The position numbers and the translations under genes are program-made. DNA of 64,000 bases from Limanda limanda (Eukaryota > Chordata > Actinopteri > Pleuronectiformes > Pleuronectidae). Shown here piece by piece: positions 17,515 through 27,900 of the stretch. The stretch is from assembly GCF_963576545.1 (NCBI RefSeq), contig NC_083651.1, forward strand, positions 7,113,886-7,177,885, given 5' to 3'. The notes under the pieces were generated by a model, which made no database searches, was not told where the DNA came from, and saw only the letters and a program-made list of their open reading frames with translations. The number at the start of each line of letters is the position of its first letter. Positions within the stretch are counted from its first letter, which is position 1.

Positions 17515-17589
<75 letters not shown>
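17515..17589. repeat. (CA)n microsatellite
   Basis: Pure CA dinucleotide run. A second one follows at 17879-17957, separated by about 290 bp of unremarkable sequence that includes a poly-C tract at 17711-17719. Confidence 0.95.
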
Positions 17590-17590
<1 letters not shown>

Positions 17591-17878
17591 GAATTATGAT
17601 TTAATATTGCGACTATTTCATTATTTAATCTCTCAATCAGGAGACATGAAGCGCCAAACTCCACATGTCTGCTTCAGTGTTCAGCTCAGTGTTGTTATAA
17701 TGAGTTTACCCCCCCCCCCTCCAGATCTATTGAATGGTGGTACAGACAATGAGGTGGATCTGGATCTGACAGGCGCGTCTCTTCAGCCCGAACCCACCCA
17801 GACCAGAGACCGTCAGCTGGGAGCAGGATGCTGCTGGCAGGCTGGCAGAAGGTGCTGACAGTCAGACACACACACAGA

Positions 17879-17884
17879 CAGACA

Positions 17885-17957
<73 letters not shown>
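17879..17957. repeat. (CA)n microsatellite
   Basis: Pure CA run preceded by a short CAGA-type variant and followed by CGCA interruptions. Confidence 0.93.
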
Positions 17958-17964
<7 letters not shown>

Positions 17965-18553
17965 CACTCACACTTCACGACAAAGAAGCAAACGCGTGAA
18001 AACGTATGTAACGGTTGTTATAATATCTCACTCAAAGAAATGCACTAATTTTCGTTCATAAATACGCTCCTCAGTCTTGATCCGTTTATCGAATGAGTTG
18101 ATTTGTTTAATATAAATTATGTTTTCATTTTTGCAGGATTAAAAATGTGGTCTGGAAGCTTCTTTATTCTTTAATATTTTTGCACCAGGATATATGCTTG
18201 GTTTTATATCAGGTCTCATTAGACCAAAGTGTTCTTTAAAGAGTGGTTTGCAATAACTGTAAAAACAAATAAAACACTGCAGGTTTATTAATCTGACACA
18301 ACGAAGAGTGTGGCCTTTCTGTTCCTTCCGTGTTAAACTCACAGATCTCATTCATACCGGATGGATTTTTCAACCCAAATCACATCTGTATGGATTAAGG
18401 AGGAAAACACGAGTTGGAAGCATCTTGTAATTAGGATCCTGTGGTTAATCTGCTTGATTAGAGCTTAAAACCAGAATCACATATTTACACTTCTGACTTA
18501 CATGTATTTATTTATGGCAGCTAAGTCTCCCCAAGCTCTTTAGAATGAATTAG

Positions 18554-18589
<36 letters not shown>

Positions 18590-18789
18590 GCCCCTGTGCG
18601 GCTGAGCCCTGGAGCTTCACCTGTCTCATTGTTGCTCCTCTGGATGATCCGGGTGAAATCAGCTGCTGCCTCCTGATGATAAAACCCTCGGATACACACA
18701 CGTCGCCTGTGTTTACTGCAACAAACAGATTCCCCCTTTCAATTAGCATCCTGGAGGACTTCGTCAAAATCAGAGACACGTGTTCGCAA

Positions 18790-18960
18790 ACATCTACAGC
18801 CTTCTTGAATTAAAGTCCATGCCCGGGTTGCCCTCCATCCAACCCGGGAAGAAAGGGACTCCCCCCGGGCTGCTTCATTAACCCCTGTGCGTAATTACAG
18901 CCACAGTTTTGTCAGTCATATCATTTGCAAATTAGCAGTTTATTAATGTGGCCAGTGGTC
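18790..18960. promoter_or_regulatory. Candidate conserved non-coding element upstream of the Fer-type bHLH gene
   Basis: A non-repetitive block about 1 kb upstream of the gene. It carries several AT-core homeobox-type motifs (GTAATTACAG, TTTGCAAATTAGC, TTATTAATG) and an inverted CCCGGG-containing pair. This composition resembles developmental enhancers. Conservation is not tested here. Confidence 0.3.
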
Positions 18961-19039
18961 CCAGTGTGTGTGGGACGAGCTGTGGTTAGGGTTAGGGTTG
19001 TGGAAACCCAGAAACCCAGAAAAGAGAGACGAGCATATT

Positions 19040-19404
19040 AAAATTGGTTTATATTTCCTGTTTATGTTTGACTGTGTACTGTAAATTGTGGACGGAATCT
19101 AACCATTTGATAGATCTAACTAGGTTACACTTCAATGGCACCTTTTTCCTTTTTGCTTCTATGACATATGTATTGCACTTAATTTTTCCTATATATATTT
19201 ATCTTCAGTTATATCGTTCTATTTTATTTTTATGTTTTCATTTTATTATTATCCGGCGTGTATGTGTGTATCTGTATGTGTGAGTGCATGGGTATACTTG
19301 TGTTTTTATACGGTAATTACTTTATTTATGCGCTGTTGAATGATGATGATTGTTGTCCTTCAAATCCCAATAAAAATTTGATCACAAAAAAAAAAAAAAA
19401 AAAA
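19040..19404 (+). mobile_element. 5'-truncated LINE-like 3' end with poly(A) tail
   Basis: T-rich sequence ends in 'CAATAAAAATTTGATCAC' followed by a pure 19-A run (19386-19404). This is a typical retroposed 3' terminus with a poly(A) signal just before the tail. The upstream boundary is uncertain, and no reverse-transcriptase coding part is present. Confidence 0.6.
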
Positions 19405-19625
19405 TGCGGATTTTTCCCTCCTCCCCATCATTAACATGTCGTGACGTTCTGAAGAGACAATGCTGCCTCATGTGTTTCTGGCAGCAGTGTTTGTTGTCAG
19501 CTGAGTCTTAATAGATAGAACCGGCTCCATTCAGAGGGGTCTTCGGGTCCGGGCCCTCCACTGCCGGCTACACACTGAGGGGTTCTTGTCAATATTAGCG
19601 GGACTACTTGGGGAAGTTTATAATT

Positions 19626-19948
19626 GGACACGTGTCCCCCCTCCCCACCCTCTCCACGCATCCACCCCCGTCTTTTGTCATTTGGAGATCAACTGATTTC
19701 TTTGTAATGCGTTTTTAAAGCACAGACCGATCCGTGAGGAGGTTTAAAGTGTTCTGAAGAGTTCCCTTTCAGCCTTTAGAATTAACCCGAGCGACCCGCA
19801 GGGAACCATCGAGGCCCTGGAAGTATTTAATCCAGGAGACGTGTCACACACTTCATCCAGACCCGTCCTGCAGTCTCACTCCTCTCTGACCAGCAGCCCT
19901 GCACGTCCTACTTCCTCTTCCCCTTTAGTTTTTATTTATTTTTTAACT
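19626..19948 (+). promoter_or_regulatory. Putative promoter and 5'UTR of the Fer-type bHLH gene
   Basis: A perfect 12-bp palindrome GGACACGTGTCC (19626-19637) contains the E-box CACGTG. A TATTTAA TATA-like box at 19824-19830 is framed by the inverted repeat CCTGGA/TCCAGG (19816-19836). Transcription starting about 30 bp further on would give a 5'UTR of about 95 nt ending at the ATG at 19949. The upstream in-frame codon at 19841 is GTG, so it is not a competing vertebrate start. Confidence 0.45.
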
Positions 19949-20531
19949 ATGGAGGACATTCTCTTTGACTTCGACCACGATGGAACCACGGACGTTGCGT
20001 TCTGGGGTCAGATGGACCAGAACTTCCAGTTCCAGACCCAGCTGGACACCTTCCTGCTGGACTGCACGGCGGCCACGGGCCAGATGTCCCCCTGGTCCTC
20101 CTTCGGCGGCCCCCCCATGTTCCCGGACTCGCAGCTGACCTTCACCGACCTTGACGTGCAGTCCCCGGGGGGGGAGGACGCCAGCGCGGAGGGGGGCAGC
20201 TCTTGCGCGGACGAGCCCCTGGAGATGAGCGAGCTCCGGGGACAGCGGCTGTTGTCTCATCCTCCCTACAAGGTGCAGAGGCACGCCGCCAACATCCGGG
20301 AGAGGAAGAGGATGCTGAGCATCAACTCAGCCTTCGAGGAGCTGCGCTGCCACGTCCCCACCTTCCCCTACGAGAAGCGTCTGTCCAAGATAGACACGCT
20401 GAGGCTCGCCATCGCTTACATCGCCCTCCTGAGGGAGATCCTGCTGTCCGGCTGCGACCCCAAGGCCTACGTGGACGAGTGCATGAAGAACGGCTACAAG
20501 AACCACACCAACGCCATCTGGAACACGAGCG
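19949..20531 (+). CDS. Fer-group bHLH transcription factor (Fer2/HLH-13-like; FERD3L/PTF1A relatives), exon 1
   Basis: Encodes residues 1-194 plus the first base of codon 195 of a 206-residue nuclear bHLH factor. The start is the first ATG in frame ([12 protein letters not shown]); the frame is open upstream, but only with GTG. Residues 1-100 are acidic and aromatic ([18 protein letters not shown]), like an activation domain. The bHLH spans about 109-164: basic region [12 protein letters not shown] with the E-box-contacting Glu at 118, helix 1 [13 protein letters not shown], loop [12 protein letters not shown], helix 2 [18 protein letters not shown] and RERKRM place it in the PTF1A/FERD3L group. 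FERD3L proper has MFNLNEAF and SRIETLRLA, so this is not canonical FERD3L. After the bHLH comes a conserved-looking tail ([13 protein letters not shown]) running into WNTS. The exon ends at G|GTGAGC. Drosophila Fer2 acts in clock and dopaminergic neurons; function here is inferred only. Confidence 0.92.
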
Positions 20532-20573
20532 GTGAGCAGATCTCTCTCCTTATCCCACTGAGGAGATTATTAG

Positions 20574-21140
20574 CAGTGGTGTATAAAGTACTTGAAAGCC
20601 ATACTTGAGTAAAAGTACAGTTATCTTACCTGAAAGTGACTTCGGTAAAAGTAAAAGTCACCCGTCAGAAAATGACTTGAGTAAAAGTCTTAAAGTAGCT
20701 CATATTTAAAGAACTTAAGTATCAAAAGTATCTGGTGTTGAAATGTACTTAAGTATCAAAAGTAAAAGTACAAAGTGCTTTTTATAGTAGTCCTATACAG
20801 ACACAAAACAATCCAAAATGTTTCTCCTCAAGATTTATCTCAACTGACTGAAAAATTATAACAACAATATGAATATAATGTATGTAATGTATAATTTTAC
20901 AAGTTTTGAACCCTAGATGAGAGAGAGAGAGAGAGAGAGAGCTGCGTCAACCTCCGCTGCTCAAGTAACGAGCCAGTTTGAGAATGTAAGAAGTAGAAAG
21001 TACACATATTTTTGTTCAAATGTAACGAGTAAAAGTAAAAAGTCGTCAAGAAAATAAAAACTCAAGTAAAGTACAGATACGTGAAAAATCTACTTAAGTA
21101 CAGTAACAAAGTATTTCTACTTCGTTACTTCCCACCACTG
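20574..21140. mobile_element. Non-autonomous hAT-type DNA transposon (MITE-like) in the bHLH gene intron
   Basis: A 567-bp element starts CAGTGGTGTATAAAGTACTT and ends with the inverse complement (AAGTATTTCTACTTCGTTACTTCCCACCACTG). The terminal CAGTGGTG is a perfect inverted repeat. It is flanked by a perfect 8-bp target-site duplication ATTATTAG (20566-20573 and 21141-21148). The 8-bp duplication is the hallmark of hAT transposition. The interior is rich in AGTAAAAGTA/TACTTTTACT repeats, with an internal (GA)n at about 20920-20941 and no transposase. It lies 42 bp inside the intron and does not touch the donor site. Confidence 0.88.
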
Positions 21141-21204
21141 ATTATTAGTGACTCATGTTAAAGTGCTGAGCTGCAGATGTGATCAGGAGAAGAATGACAG
21201 ATCA

Positions 21205-21340
21205 TCATATTAGATTAGATTAGATTTAACTTTATTGTCATTGCACAAGTACATATGCAACGAAATGCAGTTTAGAGTCTAACCAGAAGTGCAAGAAAAA
21301 GGCAGTAAAAGTGCAGAGTATCGTGCATATTAAAGTGAAA
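21205..21340 (-). mobile_element. Non-LTR retrotransposon 3' end with (TCTAA)n tail
   Basis: Plus-strand ATTAGATTAGATTAGATT followed by 'TTTATTGTCATTGCACAAGTACA' and 'CAACGAAATGCAGTTTAG' is a recurrent teleost LINE 3'-end signature. On the minus strand the element finishes in a pentanucleotide-type tail. No coding region remains. Confidence 0.5.
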
Positions 21341-21380
21341 ATGTAATAAATAAGATCTGTACAGTAGAAATATATCATCA

Positions 21381-21720
21381 CTCAATCAATCAAGTTTTAT
21401 TTGTATAGCCCACATTCACAAATCACAATTCGTCTCATAGGGCTTTAACATGGTGTGACATCCTCTGTCCTTAACCCTCAACAAGAGTAAGGAAAAACTA
21501 CTAAAAACCTTTTTAACAGGTAAAAATATGTAGAAACCTCAGAGAGAGCCACATGTGAGGGATCCCTCTCCCAGGACGGACAGAAGTGCAATAGATATCA
21601 AGTGTAAGAAAACATCATCAGGATTAAAGTTTTTAGCAGCATCGATAGGGTAAACATTTTTCAATACTATGTGTGAAGCAGTCCTGCTGCAATCATAGTC
21701 TCTGGTCAGCAGCCAGCAAG
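21381..21720 (-). mobile_element. LINE/SINE-type repeat ('TTTTATTTGTATAGC' family)
   Basis: Plus-strand 'CAATCAATCAAGTTTTATTTGTATAGCCC' followed by 'GGGCTTTAACA' and 'GAGAGAGCCACATGTGAGGGATCCCTCTCCCAGG' is a familiar teleost interspersed-repeat end. The tail is CAAT-like on the left, so the element reads on the minus strand. The right boundary is uncertain. Confidence 0.5.
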
Positions 21721-22195
21721 ATCACGATCCAGATATATATGGAATATTACAGTATTAACAGGAATTGTAAGATATAAGGACTATGAATACACTATGAGCA
21801 GGATAAAAATAAAAATATATATAAATATGAATACACTATAGGCGGGATAATACAGTAATAAAAAACAAAGTAACAGTCAGTGCAATGTACGAATGTTCAA
21901 ATGTTCAGTGGCAGGCCGAATGCAAGTCGATTCTAATGAGCTGCACTCATTGGAACTTAACCATTTATTTATGGTAAAGTTATATGAGTTTTAAGAGCTT
22001 GTGCATGGCTTTGTAAGATGCTTGAAATGTCTGTGTTTGAAAACAAATATACTTTAGAATATTGGAAAAGCGACTCAACAGCTGTAATTCATTTAAGAAA
22101 CTGTAACTTTCTGTAGTTTTATTGTATTCCTCATTTAACCCTAAAAGAAACAATGGTCATAAACACATCAACATGAGTTATCAACAGGATTAAGT

Positions 22196-22560
22196 TAAAG
22201 GGATAGTTCACAGAAAAATTTAAATTCACTCATTATCTACTCACCACTGTACCGATGGAGGTGGTGAAGTGTTTGATTCCACAAAACACTTTTGGAGTCT
22301 CAGGGGTAAAAAGTGTTGTAGCCAAAGTGACCCCTTCTTCTAAATGTAAAAAAAATCCAAGTGTCTGCAAGTCTGGATATTCAAATTCGACTTGAAATGG
22401 TGTAATTTACATGTTTTTTTCCCGTTAGCCTCTGATATCACGTTCATGTTCGTACACACTGCACACAAGCTCTCGTCCAGGGGTGCACAGGGAGCGTGGT
22501 AGCATTGCTAGTTCCAGTAGCGGACATTTAGGCTAAAAACAGTGTTTAACATTTGTTCAG
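22196..22560 (+). mobile_element. Dispersed repeat ('GGGATAGTTCAC' family), forward copy
   Basis: Same modules as the reverse copy at 6765-6982: AAGGGATAGTTCAC, CATTATCTACTCACCACT, GAAGTGTTTGATTCCACAAA and CCTCTGATATCA. It extends through 'CTAGTTCCAGTAGCGGACATTTAGGCTAAAAACAG'. It lies in the intron of the bHLH gene, about 370 bp before exon 2. Confidence 0.7.
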
Positions 22561-22930
22561 CACCATTGTTTCAAGGCAATTTACATAGTAAGGTCAAAAC
22601 CTCTCAATATCAATGAGAAATAGTTCCCACAACAAGCACTTTGGCGAGTGGGGAGAGAAAACTCCTTATTAATGGTTAATTAAAATGTCTTTTCTCTTGA
22701 ATTAGCCTCATTTGTATGAACACACACAGCAAACACAGATTTATAGTCAGATTCTGTGGGAATCTGCTCTGAAGCATCTCTATGGGGCTTTTCATTGAAA
22801 AGTATTCTCCCATTCTTCAGGCCCAGACCTTGGACTTGTTAAACAGTCATTAAAACGTGTCTAACCCGATGTGTTTGTCCTGCTTTTGTTTCCCCTCTGA
22901 TCTCCTCTCTGCCATGTCCCCCCTTCCCAG

Positions 22931-22968
22931 ACCTGACAGCCCGCCTCTCTTGGATAAAGTGGGATTAA
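22931..22968 (+). CDS. Fer-group bHLH transcription factor, terminal coding micro-exon (exon 2)
   Basis: A 38-nt coding end follows a strong acceptor (CTTCCCAG|AC) and closes with TAA. The phase fits exactly: exon 1 leaves a G, which with AC makes GAC (Asp195). The remaining codons give LTARLSWIKWD, so the full C-terminus reads WNTSDLTARLSWIKWD. A W(N/S)TSDL.ARL.WI.W tail is what I recall as typical of Fer2/HLH-13-type proteins. It argues strongly that this is the true second exon, despite its size and the 2399-bp intron full of transposon insertions. Gene prediction that ignores this exon would read through the donor and append an unrelated tail of about 60 residues. Confidence 0.9.
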
Positions 22969-24654
22969 GTGAAGAACATGGGGCGCCCCGAGTGTGGAGA
23001 TGTCGGCGTGGAGGTGGCTGGGATTTGTTCCTCCCTCTCCTCCCTCTACACGTCAAAGACAGGCGGCCCCGGGCACGACAGAGCCCGTCGGGCGACATCT
23101 GCAGACTTCTCACCGGGTCGCACACCTCGGGCTTTCTCCAACCCCGTCTCCTCCCTCGTGCTCTGAGGCTTTTAATATTCTAATTCACTGTTGACTGGTA
23201 ATTGAGAGCCATTGTTTCTGGGGCTGGGGAGAGAGAGGGAGGCCTGGCATTGTTTGCCCAAATGGATGGCACTTGTGACACAGAGCGAGAGAGAGAGAGG
23301 GGCACACTGGCATGAGACTGAATGGACGTCCCACGAGGGCTCATACTTCTGCATGCGGCCCTGAAGTGTTTTGTGGAGTCGATGTGTTAAAAAGAGTCTT
23401 TTCCATGTAAATGAGAGGACGGGCGTGAGAAGCAGATCGGTGCAGAGGCTCCTGCCTGTCAGGTGCTGCCTCCAGGGATGGCAGGAAGGTTAATTGTGTA
23501 CTGTTTGTGTTCATGTGAAACCTCTATCATCTGCTTTAATTATTTATTTATTTATGTATTTATTTATGTATTTATTTACTTGTTTTTAATTATTTCTTAT
23601 TTATAATTTGATAAATTAAACTTCTGCTGCTTTTTAGTGCATCTTACAACAAACTGCGTTAATTTATTGTTCTGTTAATTTAAATGGGAAACAGTGGATG
23701 CGATTTCCTGTTTATTTGAAGCTCCTCTGTCCCATGTGACATGTGACCTCTTCTGTAAATCAACACAGTGGAGGGATTTTATTTATTTTAATCTTAAATC
23801 AAGAGCATGAAAAGCACCTGCATCTCTCCCACAGTGGTTTTGATCTGTTGACGCCTTTAATAAGAAACTCAAGCTCCTATATGCACATCATTGACTAACT
23901 TTGCCTGATTAATGTTCCTCCGGGAGATTTGAATATATATTTACATTCATAGCACAGAAATGAAAGAATGTAGTCGGCACTTCAGGACAATGGGTCCAGC
24001 TTCACTGACCTGGGATCAGCTTCATTCCTCAAGCTGCTGCTACGACATGACGGACAGTCGTCGTGCCAACCATCAAGGTCACTGGTCCCATGGATCCCTG
24101 TTCATTCAACCACGTTACAGATATTTATGTGTGAGCAGACGGATAAAAGGCCATGAAGACACATTGTGCACAAGTGTTTCATGATGTTCTGAAGTCAGTG
24201 TTTCATCAGCAGTGTAATGTGCTTAAAGTATCATCATTAAAATGACTCGTTATCCAGAAAAATTGCCTCTTGTCAGTTTGATATAATTATTATTCACGTC
24301 ATATTTCCCTGGCTGATCTTTTATCTGTAGTGTTGCATGGATGCTGATGATTCATGCTGCTGCAAGTAGGGATGGTGATATTATTTAATTCTATGATGAA
24401 ACAATAGATGTAAAAACTATTCCACTCACTCGACAACCTCACAGGGAATCATAGACTCATCATGTGGGACTACATTGTATGTGTAAAAGTTTCATGGCAG
24501 TTTATTTAATAATTGTTGAGGCCACATCCTTATAATCCTTAAAATAGTCAGGTTAGAATATGGTGTAAATTCCACATGTCGATCAGATGTATCAGTGGGT
24601 TCCGGATCCGTTTACAGTCAAACAGAAGAATCTAAGACAGAGCCTTTTCCCCAA

Positions 24655-24770
24655 AGTGTGTTAGTGATGTGTGATCGAGAAAGTACATCGATGCTCTGTA
24701 TGAATGTGTGTTAATAGAACAACTGAACTGTAAAGGGCTGTGAGTAAGACTAAGAAAACGTTATATAAAA
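24655..24770 (+). mobile_element. SINE family B, 3' fragment
   Basis: 'GAGAAAGTACATCGATGCTCTGTATGAATG' and 'ACTGTAAAGGGCTGTGAGTAAGACTAAGAAAACG' parallel the 3' half of the 3137-3302 copy. The tRNA-like head is missing. Confidence 0.45.
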
Positions 24771-24919
24771 TTACAGAGACACAGAAATGAAATGGTTCTC
24801 AGAGTCATTATCAGCTGCAACCCAGCATGTGAAGATGGAGACCCTACCAGCCCACAGACAGGATTTCATCTCCCTCCTGTGCAGTTTGTCGTGTTGGAGC
24901 CTTCGTCTCGGCGGTGCAC

Positions 24920-24954
24920 AGCTGCTCCAGGTGCAGAGCTGCTCCAGGTGCAGA
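24920..24954. repeat. 18-bp tandem duplication carrying E-boxes
   Basis: AGCTGCTCCAGGTGCAG occurs twice with an 18-bp period. It supplies CAGCTG once (24919-24924) and CAGGTG twice, three class A/B E-boxes within 40 bp. Confidence 0.7.
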
Positions 24955-27900
24955 GCTGCGATCAGGCTGCGATGTGTAAAACAGGCGAGTGGGAGTCAAC
25001 AGCGTATAGCACGAATACTTTCAGTGCCACTAATGGAGCCCTTAGGAAACAGCTCAGTCATGACATCTCCATTTACGTGTGATGTATAGCTGATGAATTT
25101 CTGGTTTGGGATTTCTGGACATGGTACATAAAAAATTAGTCCCCAGTTATTCTGGAGAGTGAAGTAATGAGAATTCATATTTTCTATTGCTTGTTTCTTA
25201 GAGTTGTGAGGCCACGTGTCTTTTTCCTTCTCAGATTGGACGAAATAAACATCAAAGATGTACGACTGAAATTAAATTGGACGCACAGAGAAAAATTTGC
25301 CTCTTTGGACACACATCAACCAATTGCTTCTATGTTGTCCCTTTGTGTGTGTGTGTGTGAATAATGTCTCTGACGGGAGGGACAAATGTTACCAGATGTT
25401 TCTCCCTCTACTGTACACCTGTCCAGTGTGAACGCTCACAAGACTCTGGATTATGTTAGAAAAGGTTTATGTGGCTGTGCTGAAAAACATGATTGGAGAA
25501 ATAAATAGATATACAATAACAAGAGAGAAATTACATTATAGAATTCAACATTGACTTAAAGCTGTGTACAAACAATTAGCCTGATCACTAGTGACCACCC
25601 CGACCTTTGTTCTTCAATGTACAGCGTTATGCTTTGTGCTGCAATCGATAGTTTCACAGACATAAAATACAATTAATCATATCTGTTGTGACCAGGTCTG
25701 ATATTTGTTAACAGATAACTGGATTAGTGCTGTGGTGGTACAGTATCATAAAGTTTGAAACTCAGATACATCTACAAATAAAATGAACATTAAAGTATTT
25801 TTTAGTGTTTAAAAATCAATGAAAGATTTATTATATTACCAAATATAAATATGTCAAAGTTAGCAAGTATGCTAGTTTACATCCTTTCTCCATATTGCAC
25901 AGAGTTTATATAAAGATGTGAAACAAGATGGCTCCCAAAAGTGAAGCCAAAGTGTCTCAATCGCCATCTGGTGGCTGCCTGCAGTATTGATAACAAATCC
26001 TGTCTCCTCCATGTCAACATAAGACATGGACCAAACTAAATAGTCATGTTAAGTAAATGTTTTTCAAAGATGGTTGGTGCCATTGTGGGTTGGTTCCTTT
26101 AGCACTGATTGTCCCAGTGTTCATTTTTCCAGTAACAGAGACACCAACGTACAAAGAGACAGATACAAATAAAAATAAAGGCCATTGATTTATGATCCTG
26201 ACCCATCAAAACCACCGACATCCCTTTCAGATGAGAAGTGGAACAAGTCGGGTCCAGAATGAATAAGAATCCTCCGGTCTGTGGACTGCATCAGGTTTTC
26301 TTTCTTGTTCTGAGGTAGTTTATTGATTTAACATCCGGGCAGACGTACACTGACAAACAGTGTGAGGCTGCTCTGTTCATCCGTCAGCAGGTGTGTTTAT
26401 CATGTTAGTGTAACTCTGGAGTCCGGGGCCTTGCACTTGTAAATATAATTAGTGCATCACATCCTGTTGGAACAATGTATGGTCTGAGGAGAAGAGAATC
26501 TGAAACAGCCCTCGCTTCGGGTCACACTTCCTACAAATCAAAAGAGCTCGACACATTTCCAACGAGCCATCTGTTAGAGAGTAAATCCACAGTCACACAA
26601 ACCTGCGGCTGAACGATTCAAAAGAGTGTATTAAGAAAAATAGGGCGTTCCTTTAATTCTCTTGTGTTTCAGCCACATTTACATTAAGACAAAAATTCCA
26701 AGCGATTCATAAATATCAATTGATCCATGAGATGCACTGCAGTGTCCACTAAGATCAAGATATTTCCGCAGTTGCCAAGTTCCCATCAGCTCATTGCTAC
26801 AATGTGGCTGTGATATATAAATATTCACGTCCAGACACAATGTATGACTCCAGATCTGTGAGGCCTTTAGTTCCCGTACGGCATCCAACCTGTCCTCCAT
26901 GAAAACCTCAGCCTCAAAATAGTCTATAAAATGTTTTTCTCTTTACTTTTTCATATCAAAGCTATTACAACACAATCATCTACATATACTACTGATAATA
27001 AACAGAAGATGAGTAAGTAACTACGTTTTGGCACCAAGTTTTGTTTTCTTTCGTTCGGTGTTGCGAATTGTACTTAACGGCTTTGTTCAGTTATTCTTAT
27101 AAATATTATTTACACACACACTCACTAACTCACACACATTTTTATAGATAGATGTCATCATTTGTAAAATATAGGCTATGATACACATGTATAACACAAC
27201 ATGCAGGTAAGAGTTTTAGACAAAAGTTCCTCAAGACACACTATGTACACATGTCTTACAAACGTTTTACAGGTGAATGAACACAAAGACTTGAAAGAGT
27301 GATACATGTTTCATCCATTTCATTAGTAACCTGTTATTTGTCTTGTGGCAATGAAGCTTTAAGGGTTTCAAAGACTCTTCAGAACTTAATTGCATTTACA
27401 GAACTGTTACTCCAGTGAGCTATATAATTATCTCAATAGCCAACGTGGAGCATCCAAGGCGCCAGAAACAAACAACAAACAACAGTCTCCCCCCTCGCAG
27501 ATAAATAAATGCTGACTCCCCCGACACCTTGGACTCGGCCCTCGTCGCCATGGTGACCCAGTGTGTTGGCGCTTTAATAGCTGTGAAACGCCAGTTAAAC
27601 AGCTCACCTGCTTTTCTCCTTACGGCTCCTCTTCACATCAGCAGCATGCGTCCAGTCTCTGAGCTAATAACTCAGATCTGAGGCTGTGAAGGAAAAATGT
27701 GGTGTCGTCTCCACGATGGGTCCCAGGGGTCCGCACCGTGGGGGGGCCACGCGTCTGAAGCCTTCGACTTAGAACCTGCAGCCCTCACGCTCGCCGGAGC
27801 TAAGACGCCGTGAAGAGACGGATGATCAGTGTCAGATCGTCGGCAGCGGAGTCGCTTCACGATGCAGACGAACGGTGAAAATGAATTATTTTATGAGTTT

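Noticed and set aside
19841..19948. 36-residue N-terminal extension of the bHLH gene
   Set aside because: It begins with GTG, lies right at the predicted transcription start, and is low-complexity. The first ATG is at 19949.
19949..22968. Naming the first bHLH gene ferd3l or ptf1a
   Set aside because: The loop and basic region resemble both, but the helix-1 signature of FERD3L (MFNLNEAF) and the PTF1A C-terminal motifs are absent. The WNTSDLTARL tail fits neither.
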